In this document: positions 11,706 to 23,716 of the stretch, one piece after another | Layout of the letters: each line of letters opens with the position of its first letter | Numbering within the stretch: the stretch's first letter is position 1 | From: Ursus arctos | Taxonomy: Eukaryota; Chordata; Mammalia; Carnivora; Ursidae | Length of the DNA: 64,000 nucleotides | Direction: 5' to 3' | NCBI RefSeq assembly: GCF_023065955.2 | Contig: NW_026622997.1 | Coordinates: 16,162,001-16,226,000 of the forward strand | Notes under the pieces: model-generated | Database searches by the model: none | Seen by the model: the letters and a program-made list of their open reading frames with translations, nothing else | Told to the model about the DNA's origin: nothing | Made by a program: the position numbers and the translations under genes

Positions 11706-14461
11706 CTGCAGTTCTTACTGTGTAACGTGCTACAGCAAAATGAACGATACCGCAAAGTCATAATGGTAGGTTTTCAGAGTAGTTAACAAGTCTGTGGTCT
11801 CACGCTTGCTGACTTGTCATCGCAGACGAGTCACTTTTCCTTTCTTCGGCTTCTGTCAGCACAGTGTCTGATGCGGTAGTCGTAGTGTTCTGTGGGGGTG
11901 AGAGCAGGGCTAAGGGGACAGTGAAGTTATATGAAAGGACCTTTATTAACACAAATCCAAACAAGAGAACAGAGCTGGTGGGCTCTGTTCTGGTGCTATG
12001 GGTATTTAAAGAGGTGCCATTGTCTTCCATTCATTTACGCTATCCATTTTCTCTTTTCTCTGTCATCCTAGGGTATCAACCCTGTTTCACAAATATGTAA
12101 TGACCCAGAGTTCATTTTCAGGTTTCCAGACCTGGAAACTTCCCCTGCAGGAGTTTCAGGTCACAGTGGATGCAGAGATAAACATGACTCTGTCCTTGTC
12201 TTGGAGAAGGAAAACTACAGAAAGGAATCCCAGCCCTTCTTAAGTCCTCTCCAAGCTGTAGGCCTATGGCTCTGTCCAGGGAGAAAGAAAGGTCCAGGGA
12301 AGCTACCCTGTGGGCCTTGCCACCTATCATACCTCCAACTTTGGTCTGAAAATTGGCATAATCAAGGCAAAATCAGATTAACATGGAGCCAAATAGTTTT
12401 ACCCCCTTCCCCATTAAACAATATATGGTGTTCTTTTTAAATCTTTCATGTAAATTGCGTGTGTGTGTGTGTGCCTGTGTGTATAAAATTTAAAAATTTA
12501 TACTGTAAGTATTAAACTTCCATAGTCACTATAAAGTGCAGCGTATTTGTTGTGAAATTAAAAAGGTTGAGTTATTAGTTTACATTCTTCTTGGGGATTG
12601 CATTTTATATGTTCTGTTCATAATCAAATAATTATATGAAGCTTTTAATTTCTGTACCCATAAACATTCAACTCATGCATATTTATGAGTTAGCTTAATT
12701 TCTGTAATTTATTGTTGACCTTTCAGATTACTCTGTAGTTAGATTTTTAAAATATGACATTTGAATGTGGGACATTTAGCAGAGACTCGGGAGCCAGACA
12801 GACCTGGCACTTGTGAGCTGTGGGCTTGACACTTTAAAATAATTAACTGCGTTTTATATTTTTTTAATCATTATCTGAGAAAATATCAAGTCCTTAACTA
12901 CTCCTTGTTTTAGTTATGATGAAATAGTATTGGTGTGATTGTAGTGCGATGCCAGATTCTCCTCGAGTCCCGGTGGCTAGAATCACAGACACAGCTGACT
13001 AAGAGATGCAAAACTAGGTACAAGATACAAGGTGGGAGCAGTTGTAGGTGCTAAAAACTTAACACACGTATGTAGGTTACGGTGTGTTTGGGAGAAATTT
13101 CCTGTGCTTTTAAGTTCACCAGGAGGAGCATTGGATTTGGTTTCAAGAATTAATAGTTTCCTATTAAACAATAGGAAAGAGAAAATTGCTTATCAGAAAG
13201 AGAAGTCTTGTTAAGAACAGCAGGGAAGTGGATATTGTGCAAGCTTATCTGAATGAGACAGGATATTGGTGTCGAGGGAGTAAAATGAAGACCCTGGAGT
13301 ACTGGCAAATTGTTTGTTTGTTTTATGCAGCTTTCCAAAAGATTATTTTAGTTTTAACAGAGAAGCTGTACAATGCGTACAGAGAGCTCCTGTGTACTCT
13401 TCACCCAGCTTCCCCTTATGTTAGCGTCTTACGGGACTGCAGAACGCTTGCCAACACTAAGAGATTAACTTCAGCTCAACATTGGTAACTAAAGTGCACA
13501 AGTGACTTGAGTGCCACCACTTTTTCCACCGGTGTCCTTTTTGTGGCTGAGGATCTCCTTCAGAATCCCACATGGCACTTCTTAGACTCGTCTAATGAGT
13601 TCCTCAGTCTCTGTTGTCTTTTGTGGCCTCGCCATTTGTAAGGAATACTGATCAGTTATTTTGTAGAATGTTCTCAGTGCGGGATTTTCTGATGTATGCT
13701 CATGATTGGATTCAGGTTTGCATCATTAGGAAGGTGCCACAGAGTGATTGTCCTTATCTCAGTGTATCGTATCAGGAGGTACATTATGTCAATAGGTATT
13801 ATTGGTCATGTTAACCCAAATTACTTGGCTAATCTTCCAGGACTCTCTACTGTAAACTTAACTGTTGTTCCCTTTGTAAGTATTAAATGTTTGTGGGAGA
13901 TACTTTGAGACTATGCAGATACCCTGTTTATACACCGGTGGATCTTGCCTAGGATAAGTATTCCTAGGGTGTTCTAATTTATTAATTGGAATTTTTCTGC
14001 AAAGAGAAGTTACCATTTCTCCATTTGTTCTTTCATGCTTTCATTCATTTATATCCATATGGACTCAAGGATATGTATTTTATTCTTTGGGTTATAATCA
14101 GTCCTACCATTTTTTTGTATAGCTCAAGTTCTCATTGGCCATTGAGAACTCTCTGAAGTCTGTTCCTATGCCCTTTTGACTTGCCCCATCTTTTTTTTTC
14201 TTTAAGAAGTTCCTTATTTTCTAGCACCCCAAGATGTTTCAGCCCTGACATCAACCATTTCTTCAAGGACCTCTGGTTCCCTCTACTGGAGAATGGTATT
14301 TAGAAACCAAGATCTCACTAGGGGGTGTGTTCGTTGCTACTGACCTGTCACAGCTTCTGTCCTCTGTCACTGGGTAAAGTTAGGAAGCCTATGTACATAT
14401 GCTGATTCCTACTTACACACACATCTGTATTCATTTCTGTGTCTTTGGTGGGGGGGAACAT

Positions 14462-14462
<1 letters not shown>

Positions 14463-14492
<30 letters not shown>
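14463..14492 (+). repeat. (CA)n microsatellite
   Basis: About 15 CA units follow a G-run and a TGTACACA junction inside the antisense L1 relic. It is a candidate length-polymorphic site. Confidence 0.9.
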
Positions 14493-14495
<3 letters not shown>

Positions 14496-14653
14496 CATAT
14501 ACATGAATGAAACATGAGTCCATACTGATAGTCCCAATTCTAGTCCACAGAGTTGATTCTAGCCTTCTCTATTTCCTTCTTTTTCTTTCACCTACAGTGA
14601 GGAACCTCGTCCCCATCTACACTGTGTTTGCATATTTGTTCAACTCTGGTATT

Positions 14654-14832
14654 TTTTTAAAAGATTTATTTTTTTGTTATAGGGGGAGGGGCAGAGGGAG
14701 AGAGAGAGTCTCAAGCAGATTCCTGCTGAGCGAGGAGCCCAACATGGGGCTCAGTCCCATGAACCATGAGATCATGACCTGAGCCGAAACCAAGAGTCAG
14801 ACACCCAACTGATTGAGCCACACAGGGACCCC
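14654..14832 (-). mobile_element. Can-SINE with 18-bp target-site duplication (antisense)
   Basis: The element runs from a T-rich start (AAAGATTTATTTTTTTG on the + strand) to GAGCCACACAGGGACCCC. It is flanked by TTGTTCAACTCTGGTATT at 14636-14653 and TTGTTCAACTCTAGTATT at 14833-14850 (17 of 18 match), a clear target-site duplication from L1-mediated insertion. It sits inside the antisense L1 relic. Confidence 0.95.
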
Positions 14833-16774
14833 TTGTTCAACTCTAGTATTAATCAGTGAACCAGTTGCAGAAATCCTAACCCACCTGCAAAAAAATATAT
14901 ATATATATTTACAGTTACAGTCAGTGTTTATGTGCAGTCCTTTTTGTCTTCAGCCTTCACCTCATCTGGTCAGAACCCTCACCCAGGATGCAAACTTTCT
15001 TCCCACCTCTTCAGAGCACTGACGCAGTTCATTTGTACTGCAACTAGGGTCGTCTGTCTCAGCTTGCATCAATCTTGGATACATTGCACATCCTGGCTGA
15101 TTATGTTTCTATTTACATACTGTAAAGTTCACTTTATGGCATTCAGCTCACTCTATGGCAGTCTTTAACAAATGCACAGAACGGTATGTCTACCCCCGCA
15201 GTTCCGTACAGAGGAGTTCCGTTACCCCCAAAATTCTCCTGTGCCATTCCCTTATAGACAACTGCTTCCCCTACCCAACAACCACTGATCAGAAACCACT
15301 GATCTCTTTTCTTCCCTATAGTTTTGCCTTTTCCAGAGTGCCATGAGAAAGGAGTAATAGAATGAGTAGCTTTTGGGGGTCTGGCTTCTTTCCCTTGGTT
15401 CATTCCTTTTGTATTGTTGAGTAGTATTCCATTGTATTGATGTGCCATAGTTTGTTACCCAAAGACCAGTGGAAAGGTCTGGATTGCTGCCAGTATTTGG
15501 CAAACATAAGTAAACCTGCTGTAAGACATTCACGTGCAGATTTTTATGTGAACGTAAATTTCCATTCCTGCCTGGTTTGATACAGGAGCAGAATCTCTGG
15601 GTCATATGGCTGGTATAGGTTTAGCTTTATAACAGACAGTCAGACTGGTTTTCAGAGTGTCCGTACCATTTTACGTTCCCACCAATGTGTGAGAGTCCAG
15701 TTGTTCTGTGACCTTTCCAGCACATTTTGAAAAAAATATTCTAATAGGCGTACAGTGGCATTTCATTGAAGTTTTTATTTGCATTGCTTTGACTGATGAT
15801 AGTGAACATATTTTCATATGCTCTTTGCTTTCCAGATGTCTTCTTTGGTGAAGTGTTTGTTCAGAAATTTTGCCCATCCTGTTTACTTATTGTTGAATTT
15901 TGATATTTTTAAAATATATCCTAGATACCATTTCTTTGCCAGAAATGTGATTTGCAGATGTTTTCTTGCAGTCTCTGCTTGTCTTTATTCTTTTTTTGTA
16001 GTGTCTTTCTCAGAGAAAAAAGTATTTTTTTTAATATTAATGAAGCCCAGTTTATCAGTTTTTTAAAATTGTGCTTTTGATGTCATATGTAAGAAATCTT
16101 TGCCTACTCCAAGGTTACACAGATTTTCTACGGTTTTTTTTAAGAAGTTTTACAGTTCTATATTTTACATTTAGGTTGAGTTATTGTATAAGGTATGTGT
16201 CATCTTTTCATTTGTGGATGTCCATTTGTTTCAGCAACATTTATTGAGAAGACTGTCCTTTACCCATGGAACTGCCTTTGTCAAAATTTAGCTAACTATA
16301 TTTGTGTGGTTTTTATCTCTGGAATCTCTCTGCTCATCTGTTTGTTCCTATAGGTCTGTCCTTCTGCCAATACCACACCACTTGGGTCTGAGTTCTTCAA
16401 CTTCTTTTCTTTTCCAAAATGACTTTGGCTATCCTAGTTTCTTTCCTGTAGAAATTTTAGAATCAGGTTGTCAATATCTGTAAAATGCTTGTGAGATTTT
16501 TAATGAAATTATATTGCATCTATAGATCAGATTGGGGAGAAGTGCTTTCTTAACAATACTGAAACTTCCAGTCTATGAATATAGTATATCTCTTCATTTG
16601 TTTCCTGTCTTTGGTTTCTTTAACTAGTATTTTGTAGTTTTCAACATACAGATCCTTTTTTAAATTTATACTTAAGTATTTCATTATTTTGGTGCTGTTT
16701 TAAATAGTATTGTATCTTTAATTTTGAATTCTAGTTGTTCATTGGTGGATCATAGAGTTCTTAATAGATTTTTT

Positions 16775-16966
16775 TAAAGATTTTATTTATTTATTTATTT
16801 GAGAGAGAGAGAGACAGAGATAGCGAGAGAGCATGAGTGGGGAGGATAGGGAGAAGCAGGCTCCCCACTGAGCAGGGAGGCCGACGCGGGGCTTGATCCC
16901 AGAACCCTGGGATCGCAACCCGAGCTGAGGGCAGATGCTTAACCAACTGAGCCACCCAGGTGCCCC
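16775..16966 (-). mobile_element. Can-SINE with target-site duplication (antisense)
   Basis: The + strand shows AAAGATTTTATTTATTTA, a GA-rich body, CAGGCTCCCCACTGAGCAGG, GGGGCTTGATCCCAGAACCC and the terminal GAGCCACCCAGGTGCCCCC. CTTAATAGATTTTT occurs on both sides (16760-16773 and 16967-16980). It is inserted in the antisense L1 relic. Confidence 0.95.
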
Positions 16967-19900
16967 CTTAATAGATTTTTTATTATCCTTTTAATGTCTG
17001 TGGGTTTATAGTAATAACCCCTTTTTCTTTCCTAATGCTGGTAATTTGTATCTTCTTTTTTCTTAGCCACTATTACTAGATGTTTATCATTTTTCTTTCT
17101 TTTTTTATTTTTTTTTTCAAAGACCCAGCTTTTGGCTTCATTGGCTTTCTCTGCTTTTCTTTTGTCAGTTTTCTTTATTTCCATTCTCATCTCTGTTATC
17201 TCCTTTCTACTCCTGCCTTGGGTTTGGTTTCGTTTTCTTTTTCTACTTTCTAAAGGTGAGAAATCTGATTATTTATTTAAGACCTCTATTCTAACAAAAG
17301 TGTTTGATACAGTAAATTTCCCAATAGCCACATCTTTAGCTGCCTTCCACAGTTTGGATGTTATATTTTAATTTTCATGTAGCTCAAAGTATTTCTGACC
17401 TTTCTTTGGGATTTTTTTCTTTGACCCAAGGATTATTTAGGAATATGTTAGGTAAATCTGGACTATTGGGGGATATTCACATATCTTCCAACTATTGATT
17501 TCTAGTCTCATTGTGTTTTCATCCAAAAACACACTCTATATGACTTTTATTCACTTAAATATGTTGAGGTTTGCTTCGTAGCTCTGAATATGGCATATAT
17601 TGGTAAACATTCCATGTATACTTTTATAAGGAAAGCGTATTCTGTTGTTGGGTGGAATGTTCTGTAACTGTCAGCTGGGACAAGTTATTTGATAGTGTTT
17701 TTCAGGTCTTCTGTGTTTTTACTGAGTTTCTGTATACTTGTTCCATCAATTACTACAAGTGGAATGTTGAAGTTGAAGAGAAACGTTCAACTGTAATTGT
17801 GGATTGGTTTATTACTTTTTTCAGTTTTAGCCTTATTTATCTTGAGACTCTGCTTTAGTTGCTACACATTTAGGATTATATGTGTTCATAGTGAGGTAAC
17901 CCCTGTATCATTATGTAATGTTCCTTTTCATTCTTGATCATATTTTTTGTTCTAAAATCTACTTTGTCTGATATTAGTATACTAGTTTTTCCAGCTGTAA
18001 TTTAGTTAATGTCATAAGGTATATCTTTCTCCAAACTTTATTTATGTCTTTATATTTAAAATAGGTTTCTTTTACACAATATGTGTACTTGGCGCTTGCT
18101 TTTTTTATCCAGTCTAGCTTTTTCTCTCCCTTAATTCATGTATTAGACCATTCCTTTTAATGTTATTTTTCATGTAGTGGAATAATATCTATCCTTCTGC
18201 CAGCTGCTTTTTTAATTTCTTTTTTTCTTTTTGACTTAATTGAGCATTTTTTATGATTTTGTGTTATCTTCTCGACTTTGTTATTTATACCTTTTTAAGA
18301 AATGTAGTTGTCTTCCTTCAAATAATGCTACATTACTTCACAGGTAGTGTAAAGACTTTGTAACAGTGTATCACACAGCCACACTGTGACTGCTATCGAC
18401 AGTTGTATTTTAGAGCCAGCAATTAAAACTTGAGAAATAATTTTGTCTTTATCCTAGTTCTGATGCTCTTCATTTGTGTGTGGTAGACCCACATTCCCAT
18501 CTGATGCCATATTCTCTCTGCCTAAAGAGCTTCCTGTAACACTTATTGTCAAGTGAGTCTGCTGACAACGAATCCCCGCAGTTTAGGTTTTTCTAAGAAA
18601 GCCTGCATTTCTCCTTGGTCTTTGAAAAGTATTGCCAGTGGGCACAGAGTTCCAGGTTGGTCCATTTTCTTGTTGTGATTATTACTTTGTTTTCATTTGT
18701 AGCATTTCATTCCTTTCTTTTTCCTCGTTTCCATCTCTCAGCTGAAATTCCCATTGGACATTGCAGGTTGTCCACCTTCCCCATTAGAGCCTCTAACACA
18801 CCGCTTACTTTAAAGCCTGTGACACGTCTAATGTCTGTATCACATCCAGTTGGTTCTGATTGCTTTTTCTCTTCTGAGTATGTTTTTTTCCCTGCCTTTT
18901 TGTATGCCTTGTAATTTTTGTTGAAAGCTAGACATCTTGTGTAAGACAGGGCAGACTATGTAAATAGTCTTTCTGCTTCCTAAGGGGTGTGCCTCTCCTG
19001 TGGGGCCCTTAGTGCGGGCGTTAGTTTCTCTAGTTAGGGGTCCCATCGTGTGTGAGAGATTTGGTGTAGCAATGGCAACTCTCAGAGCACCAGAGGCTTC
19101 AGGTTCCCATAGAGATAACTTGTCTTTGGGGTGGTGGGTGGATTACGAGAGCAGTGCCTGTTTCAGCCCCAGTTTTAGGTCTTCACTTTGTACTGTTCTT
19201 CTCCTGTCCCTTGCCCAGCAGTTTTGGGCTGTGACCTGTCACTTAAGGGTCTTAGCTTGGTGTTAAGGGGTGAGGAGGAGGACAGGATGCCACCTGTGTT
19301 CTGATTCAGCCTCAGTCTTCCACATGTACCGTGTTCTTAGGTTTCTGGGCCGTGCCCCTGGTGTTTCCCCACCACTGCCTCAGCTGTTGTGGTAGACTCA
19401 GCTGGTAATCTTGTCCCTCCTCAAGGGGTAGAGCTGTGTTTTTTCTCCTATTCCTTCCCTTTCCCCACTGCAGTAAGTTTTCACCAGTGTCCTGAGGGCA
19501 GCAATGCTTATGCCCTTCTGTTCACAGGGTAGTGTTTTTCCCTAGTGGGGCAAGGGGAAGTGGATCCAGGTGGAATATCTTGCCCCCTCTCTATGGCTAC
19601 CGCTCCTGTCCCCCAGATCTGGATCACAGTGGATAATGAGCACTCTTTTCTGTGAGCACTCGAGTAGGCTTCATGGCATAGAGCCGGCAGAAGAGCGTAG
19701 CTTCAGAAGATTCACACAATCCTGCCAGACTGTAGTTGGCTTTAACCAACCGGTAGGCTGAACTCTTCCAACCAGTGTCCCATTGCATCCACCCCAGATG
19801 ATGATGCAGGCTTGGTGTCTCCTCTCTTCCCGCAGACAGGGTCTCTGCTTGGAGTTTGGACTCTTTGATTGATTAGGACCTCAGCTTTTTTACAAGGACT

Positions 19901-21626
19901 ATTGAAAAAGTCATAAATACAAAATTAGGCCTGTACCTTTTTAAATAGAGTAATAGTTTTTAAGGTAAAGCAAGTTTCATCCTAGTTAGACTTCGTAGCA
20001 AGGCTGACCTCTGATGAAATCAGCCTCCCTCTCCAGTCACCTGTTCTCCTAATCCTCTGGTGTCTCCTGATTTTCTTCAACTTTCCGCTTATTAAAAAAA
20101 AAAAAAAAAATCAAAATGTCTGATTTGGCACTGTTGTGGCAAACTCAAAACAAATTGCAAATGACTCTCCAGTTTTAGAATCTCAAACATCAGTAGGGTT
20201 GCGGAGAAATATCTGAGGCAGGAGGCAGGGCAATTACCCAGAAATCACCCATCCCATCTCTAGCATGGACACCTGGTGGGATTCAGTAAATCAGTGTTAT
20301 TTTAGAGCAAAACAGCAGAACCCTTAATGCAAAAAGCAAGTGAAATCCCATTTTAAAGTACCCAACATGCATATGTTTTGTCCTTGAATGTTTTAATTCT
20401 AAAAGTAACGTGTACTTGAGATAAACAACTTAAAAATTCGAATCCATTCCATCTTCTTGAAATAATCACCCTCAAATGTTATGGTGTCCATCCTTTGAGA
20501 TTTTTCTGTAAGAACTTATCTCTGTAATATACAAGGAGTAGTAAAATAAATGAATATGCAGACCATTTGGAATATGCAGGAAATAAATTCTCTTCAAAAA
20601 ATATGTGTAAAAGCAGAATGTTAAAAAGTATGTATAAATACAGAATGTTTCAAAGCTAAGCTGAATACAATGTGATGTCTTCTTTATTATGGCTCATGAC
20701 AGAGAATGGGGGTAGAGGTTTTGCATTCATCTCCCTCCATTTAACTTTTTAAAATTTATTAGCTTTCTAAGGAAAAGCACCTTGAATTTTGTAAGATTTT
20801 TAAACAGATAAAGTTTTAAATCCAGAACCACATGAGCTTATGAGAATTTTGAAACTGTTTGAAACCTGGACCTTCTTGAATATTCTTTGTTAAACACAGT
20901 CCCATATGAGGTTATGACGCTGATATGAATGACTTAGTTAACGTTCCTCTTCGTGTGAGGACTTGAATTGTCATAGAAAAAAATGATGGGAAAATTTAGC
21001 ACCTCTCAGTAGAAAAGAAAAGAAAAGAAAAGAAAAAAATAGAAGTCTTAAATATTAAAGAATATTACTACCCTGAGGACAATGGAAACATGTCTAAAAT
21101 ACTATTCCCATATGAATTTGCATATTTGATATAATTATCAAATAGAATCATTTCACTTACAAATATGAATGGCATCACGGTCTTTGTTTTAATTTGTTTA
21201 ATTAAAGGGAGATACAAAGAAGTAGAGAGAAGGAGCTCAGGAGGAATTGTGTTGAATTCTGTCAAATTTTCGTGTATCTTTCAGTCTTCTTTGATAGTTG
21301 AGGCCTTTATCTCTGATTTTCTTGATACATTACCCTTGCCTGTCTGTTCTTCCGAGGTCCATTTCATGGTCTGCATCCCTAACAATTGTCCTGGCCATGC
21401 CACTCTCTGTCAGCCCCTCCCTTCTCTGATTCCTGGACTGACTGACCTGTTCATCCCCTCGCCGCTCTCTCTCTCCTCGGCAAACCTGTAGGCTTTTTGT
21501 GGGTAGAGCCCTCGTCAGTTCTATTCCTCACATTGCTAAGCTTACAAAATAATAGTAATAATAAAAGGTTGCATTTGTCCACGTGCAAAACGTTCTTTAA
21601 CATAGCCTCTCGGTTGTTTTTATTAG

Positions 21627-22138
21627 ATGAAAAGCAAAGATTTGGTTTTGAGCGGTCTGGGTATGACCTTGAAGAATCGGATGGCCCGGATGAGGACGAT
21701 AACGAAAACGAAGATGATGATGAAGACAGTCAGGCTGAATCTGTCTTGTCAGCAGCTCCCTCCGTTACAGCCAGCCCGCAGCACCTTCCATCTAGAAGCA
21801 GCCTCCAGGACTCTGGGAGCGTGGAGGAGGACATCAGGATTGCCGAGTGCTTCTCTGGGGTGCACACGGACCCGATGGACGTTCTGCCCAGAGCCTTGCC
21901 CACCAAGATGACCGTGCTCAGCACAGTGCAGTCAGACCACACCAGGAAGACAGAGTCTCCGGCAAAGACCAGGCAGCATGCTGCAAAAGACGGAGAAGAA
22001 CCAACGACTCCTGTAGACTCTTCTCGGTCCCCTGAAGCTGCACCCAGATCTCCATGTCACCAGATGTCTATAGACTACCCGGACCCCGAAGAAATTCTGG
22101 GAAGTTCTGTGGCAGGAAAGACTATCACTTTAACACAG
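21627..22138 (+). CDS. HIVEP1: HIVEP1 internal coding exon (acidic and Ser/Pro-rich region)
   Basis: The acceptor AG is at 21625-21626 and the donor GTAAAT at 22139. With the G left by the upstream exon, 512 bases give exactly 171 codons and end in phase 0 after ACA CAG. The translation starts [20 protein letters not shown]. Residues 14-34 (21665-21727) hold 15 acidic residues out of 21, a strongly acidic patch right after the C-terminal zinc fingers. Next come a Ser/Pro-rich stretch with [20 protein letters not shown] and the motif [20 protein letters not shown]. The sequence corresponds closely to the human HIVEP1 region after the ZAS-C fingers, as I remember it. An acidic patch beside the fingers is a ZAS-family feature thought to aid activation or DNA binding. 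The in-frame open sequence before 21627 and after 22138 is intron. Confidence 0.96.
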
Positions 22139-23716
22139 GTAAATGCTTTCTTTGTTGTTGGTTTCCTTTCGTTACACCTGTTAAGTAGGGGGATCCTAAT
22201 GGCTTAAGAAAATAATGTACTTAAATTATTTCTTTCTGGCTAAATCGGTTTGTTTAGGCTTAATTGTTTTATTTAAAGGCAAAGGACATTTACAAATGTC
22301 TTTTGGCTTCTTGCTAGGTATTTTAATTGGTTTCACAAATTGTATCATAAATCTGTGAAAGGACCAAATGGATCTTTAAAAATATATTCATTTGAAAAAA
22401 TATGTATGTGCCGCTTGGGAATGTGAACCTTGGGACCTATTTGTCCCAGTGCTTACCCTGAGTTCTCTTTCCACTGGCATCGATATGATGGATTTGCACG
22501 AAATCATCCAAACATTTTGCACTTTGCCCCTGTCGGCAAGACAGCTACCAGTTTGTGGCAAAGCTGGTGTGACCCAAATAATGTACCAAGAAGTTCACTT
22601 TGCTCAAGTGATCGGATTGCTGTGGCCAGCTTTAGAGAGCTTCGTGCCAGAGAACCAGCTCAGGGCCACACACAGGCCTACAGAGACACAACCTATGTGT
22701 GCTGCGAATGAGTCTCTGCTTTTACCCCTGGCGGTTCATGAGGAATGTTTAAATCTGTGGTAAGAACATTCATCTCCCTGACACTTGCCTTACCTCGAGT
22801 AGGGATTGACGACAGCCATAGGATTTATTTCTAAATGTGGCAGATTTGGGTTTGCGAGGTAACCCTGAAGAAAAATAAAGACTGTGCAAGCTCGGATTTC
22901 TAGAGACTATTCTAAATTAATATAATTTAACTTAATTGGATTAATACTTAAATTATATTTGATACTTAAACTAGTATATACGTTAATGTAGCTCTATAAT
23001 ATAGATATTATCAAGAAAAAGCTAATATTTAGGTGATAATCTTGGGCGGGAGGGAGATTGGCAAGATTTGTCCCTTTTCATGACTTCCAGATTTGGTCCC
23101 CTGTGCTCTCGGCTTCTCTAGCCTAAAATCACTTAGACACACCTGCCAGTGCCTGGAAATCGGGTTTTCAGTAGACATTTCATAATCCTACAAATGAAGG
23201 AACAAAGGAATAAACAAACAACTGCAGACTTTTTTTTATTAATGACAACCCTTTATTTCAAAAATGAGTAATCCTCCAGTTGATTTTCCCTTTGAGTTGA
23301 TAGTCAAAGCCAACTAATGTTGCAATTTCTCTATAACTCCTGATCTCTAAAGTAAGGTAGAGCTGGTAGTGCCAGCAGTAATAACAACAACAGAAATAAA
23401 ACAACAGCAATATACTTATGGCTACATCTCAAGGTTAATTTCCGTATAAATGAGATGATGCCCAGGAAATTTGTTTGAAAAATGCAGAGTATCATACAAA
23501 ATGTGTTGCTGCTATTTATACTAGAGATTAAAGGCGTAATAGATTTTTTTAGTTGGCAGTGTGTTTTTTAAAATGAAAACATCATTTTCAGCAAGCTTGT
23601 AATTTTTATACAAATACACACGCTTCCGCCTCGTTAGGAAGAATAGGTTTGATGGCAGCAGTTTAGCTCAGTGACTGAGAGCCCTATCGTAAAAGGGTTT
23701 TCCTCTTGCCTTTCAG
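22139..23716 (+). other. HIVEP1: HIVEP1 last intron (about 1.6 kb, phase 0)
   Basis: The donor is GTAAAT and the acceptor is a pyrimidine tract (from about 23698) ending CAG at 23714-23716. No SINE or gene is recognised. Two overlapping open frames at 22392-22763 and 22430-22711 have no recognisable domain and are treated as chance. Confidence 0.92.

Larger units (their letters stand above)
13320..19880 (-). mobile_element. Ancient near-full-length L1 relic (L1ME-like, antisense)
   Basis: The + strand runs through antisense L1. The 3' UTR-like part is at about 13320-15400 and includes a block near 13695 about a TGATTGGATTCAGG motif. Antisense ORF2 follows, with TATTCCATTGTATTGATGTG near 15425, GTTACACAGATTTTCTACGG near 16114, TCTATAGATCAGATTGGG near 16519 and AGACCCAGCTTTTGGCTTCA near 17122. 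More upstream L1 sequence follows to about 19880, ending near TTGAAAGCTAGACATCTTGT (18919) and beyond. All frames are broken. Two Can-SINEs (14654-14832 and 16775-16966) and a (CA)n run (about 14463-14492) interrupt it. Outer limits are approximate, and the part right of about 18900 is the least certain. Confidence 0.65.
1692..21626 (+). other. HIVEP1: HIVEP1 intron of about 19.9 kb
   Basis: The donor is GTAAGG at 1692 and the acceptor is a T-rich tract ending in AG at 21625-21626. The intron is phase 1: a G on the left joins AT on the right to make an Asp codon. It holds L2 relics, a hAT-type relic, four Can-SINEs, a (GT)n microsatellite and a long antisense L1, each listed separately. The stretches 2480-4855, 5915-6260, 6770-8706, 9511-11460, 11710-13315 and 19885-21626 contain no gene or young repeat that I recognise. 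A possible MIR relic lies near 12770-12870. Confidence 0.9.

Noticed and set aside
21497..22207. A 236-codon open frame taken as a complete gene
   Set aside because: Its first 43 codons and its end after 22138 are intron. The true exon is 21627-22138, bounded by AG and GTAAAT and in phase with both neighbours.
22392..22763. A 123-codon open frame in the last HIVEP1 intron
   Set aside because: No recognisable domain or splice join, another frame overlaps it at 22430-22711, and no HIVEP1 homology. Treated as chance.
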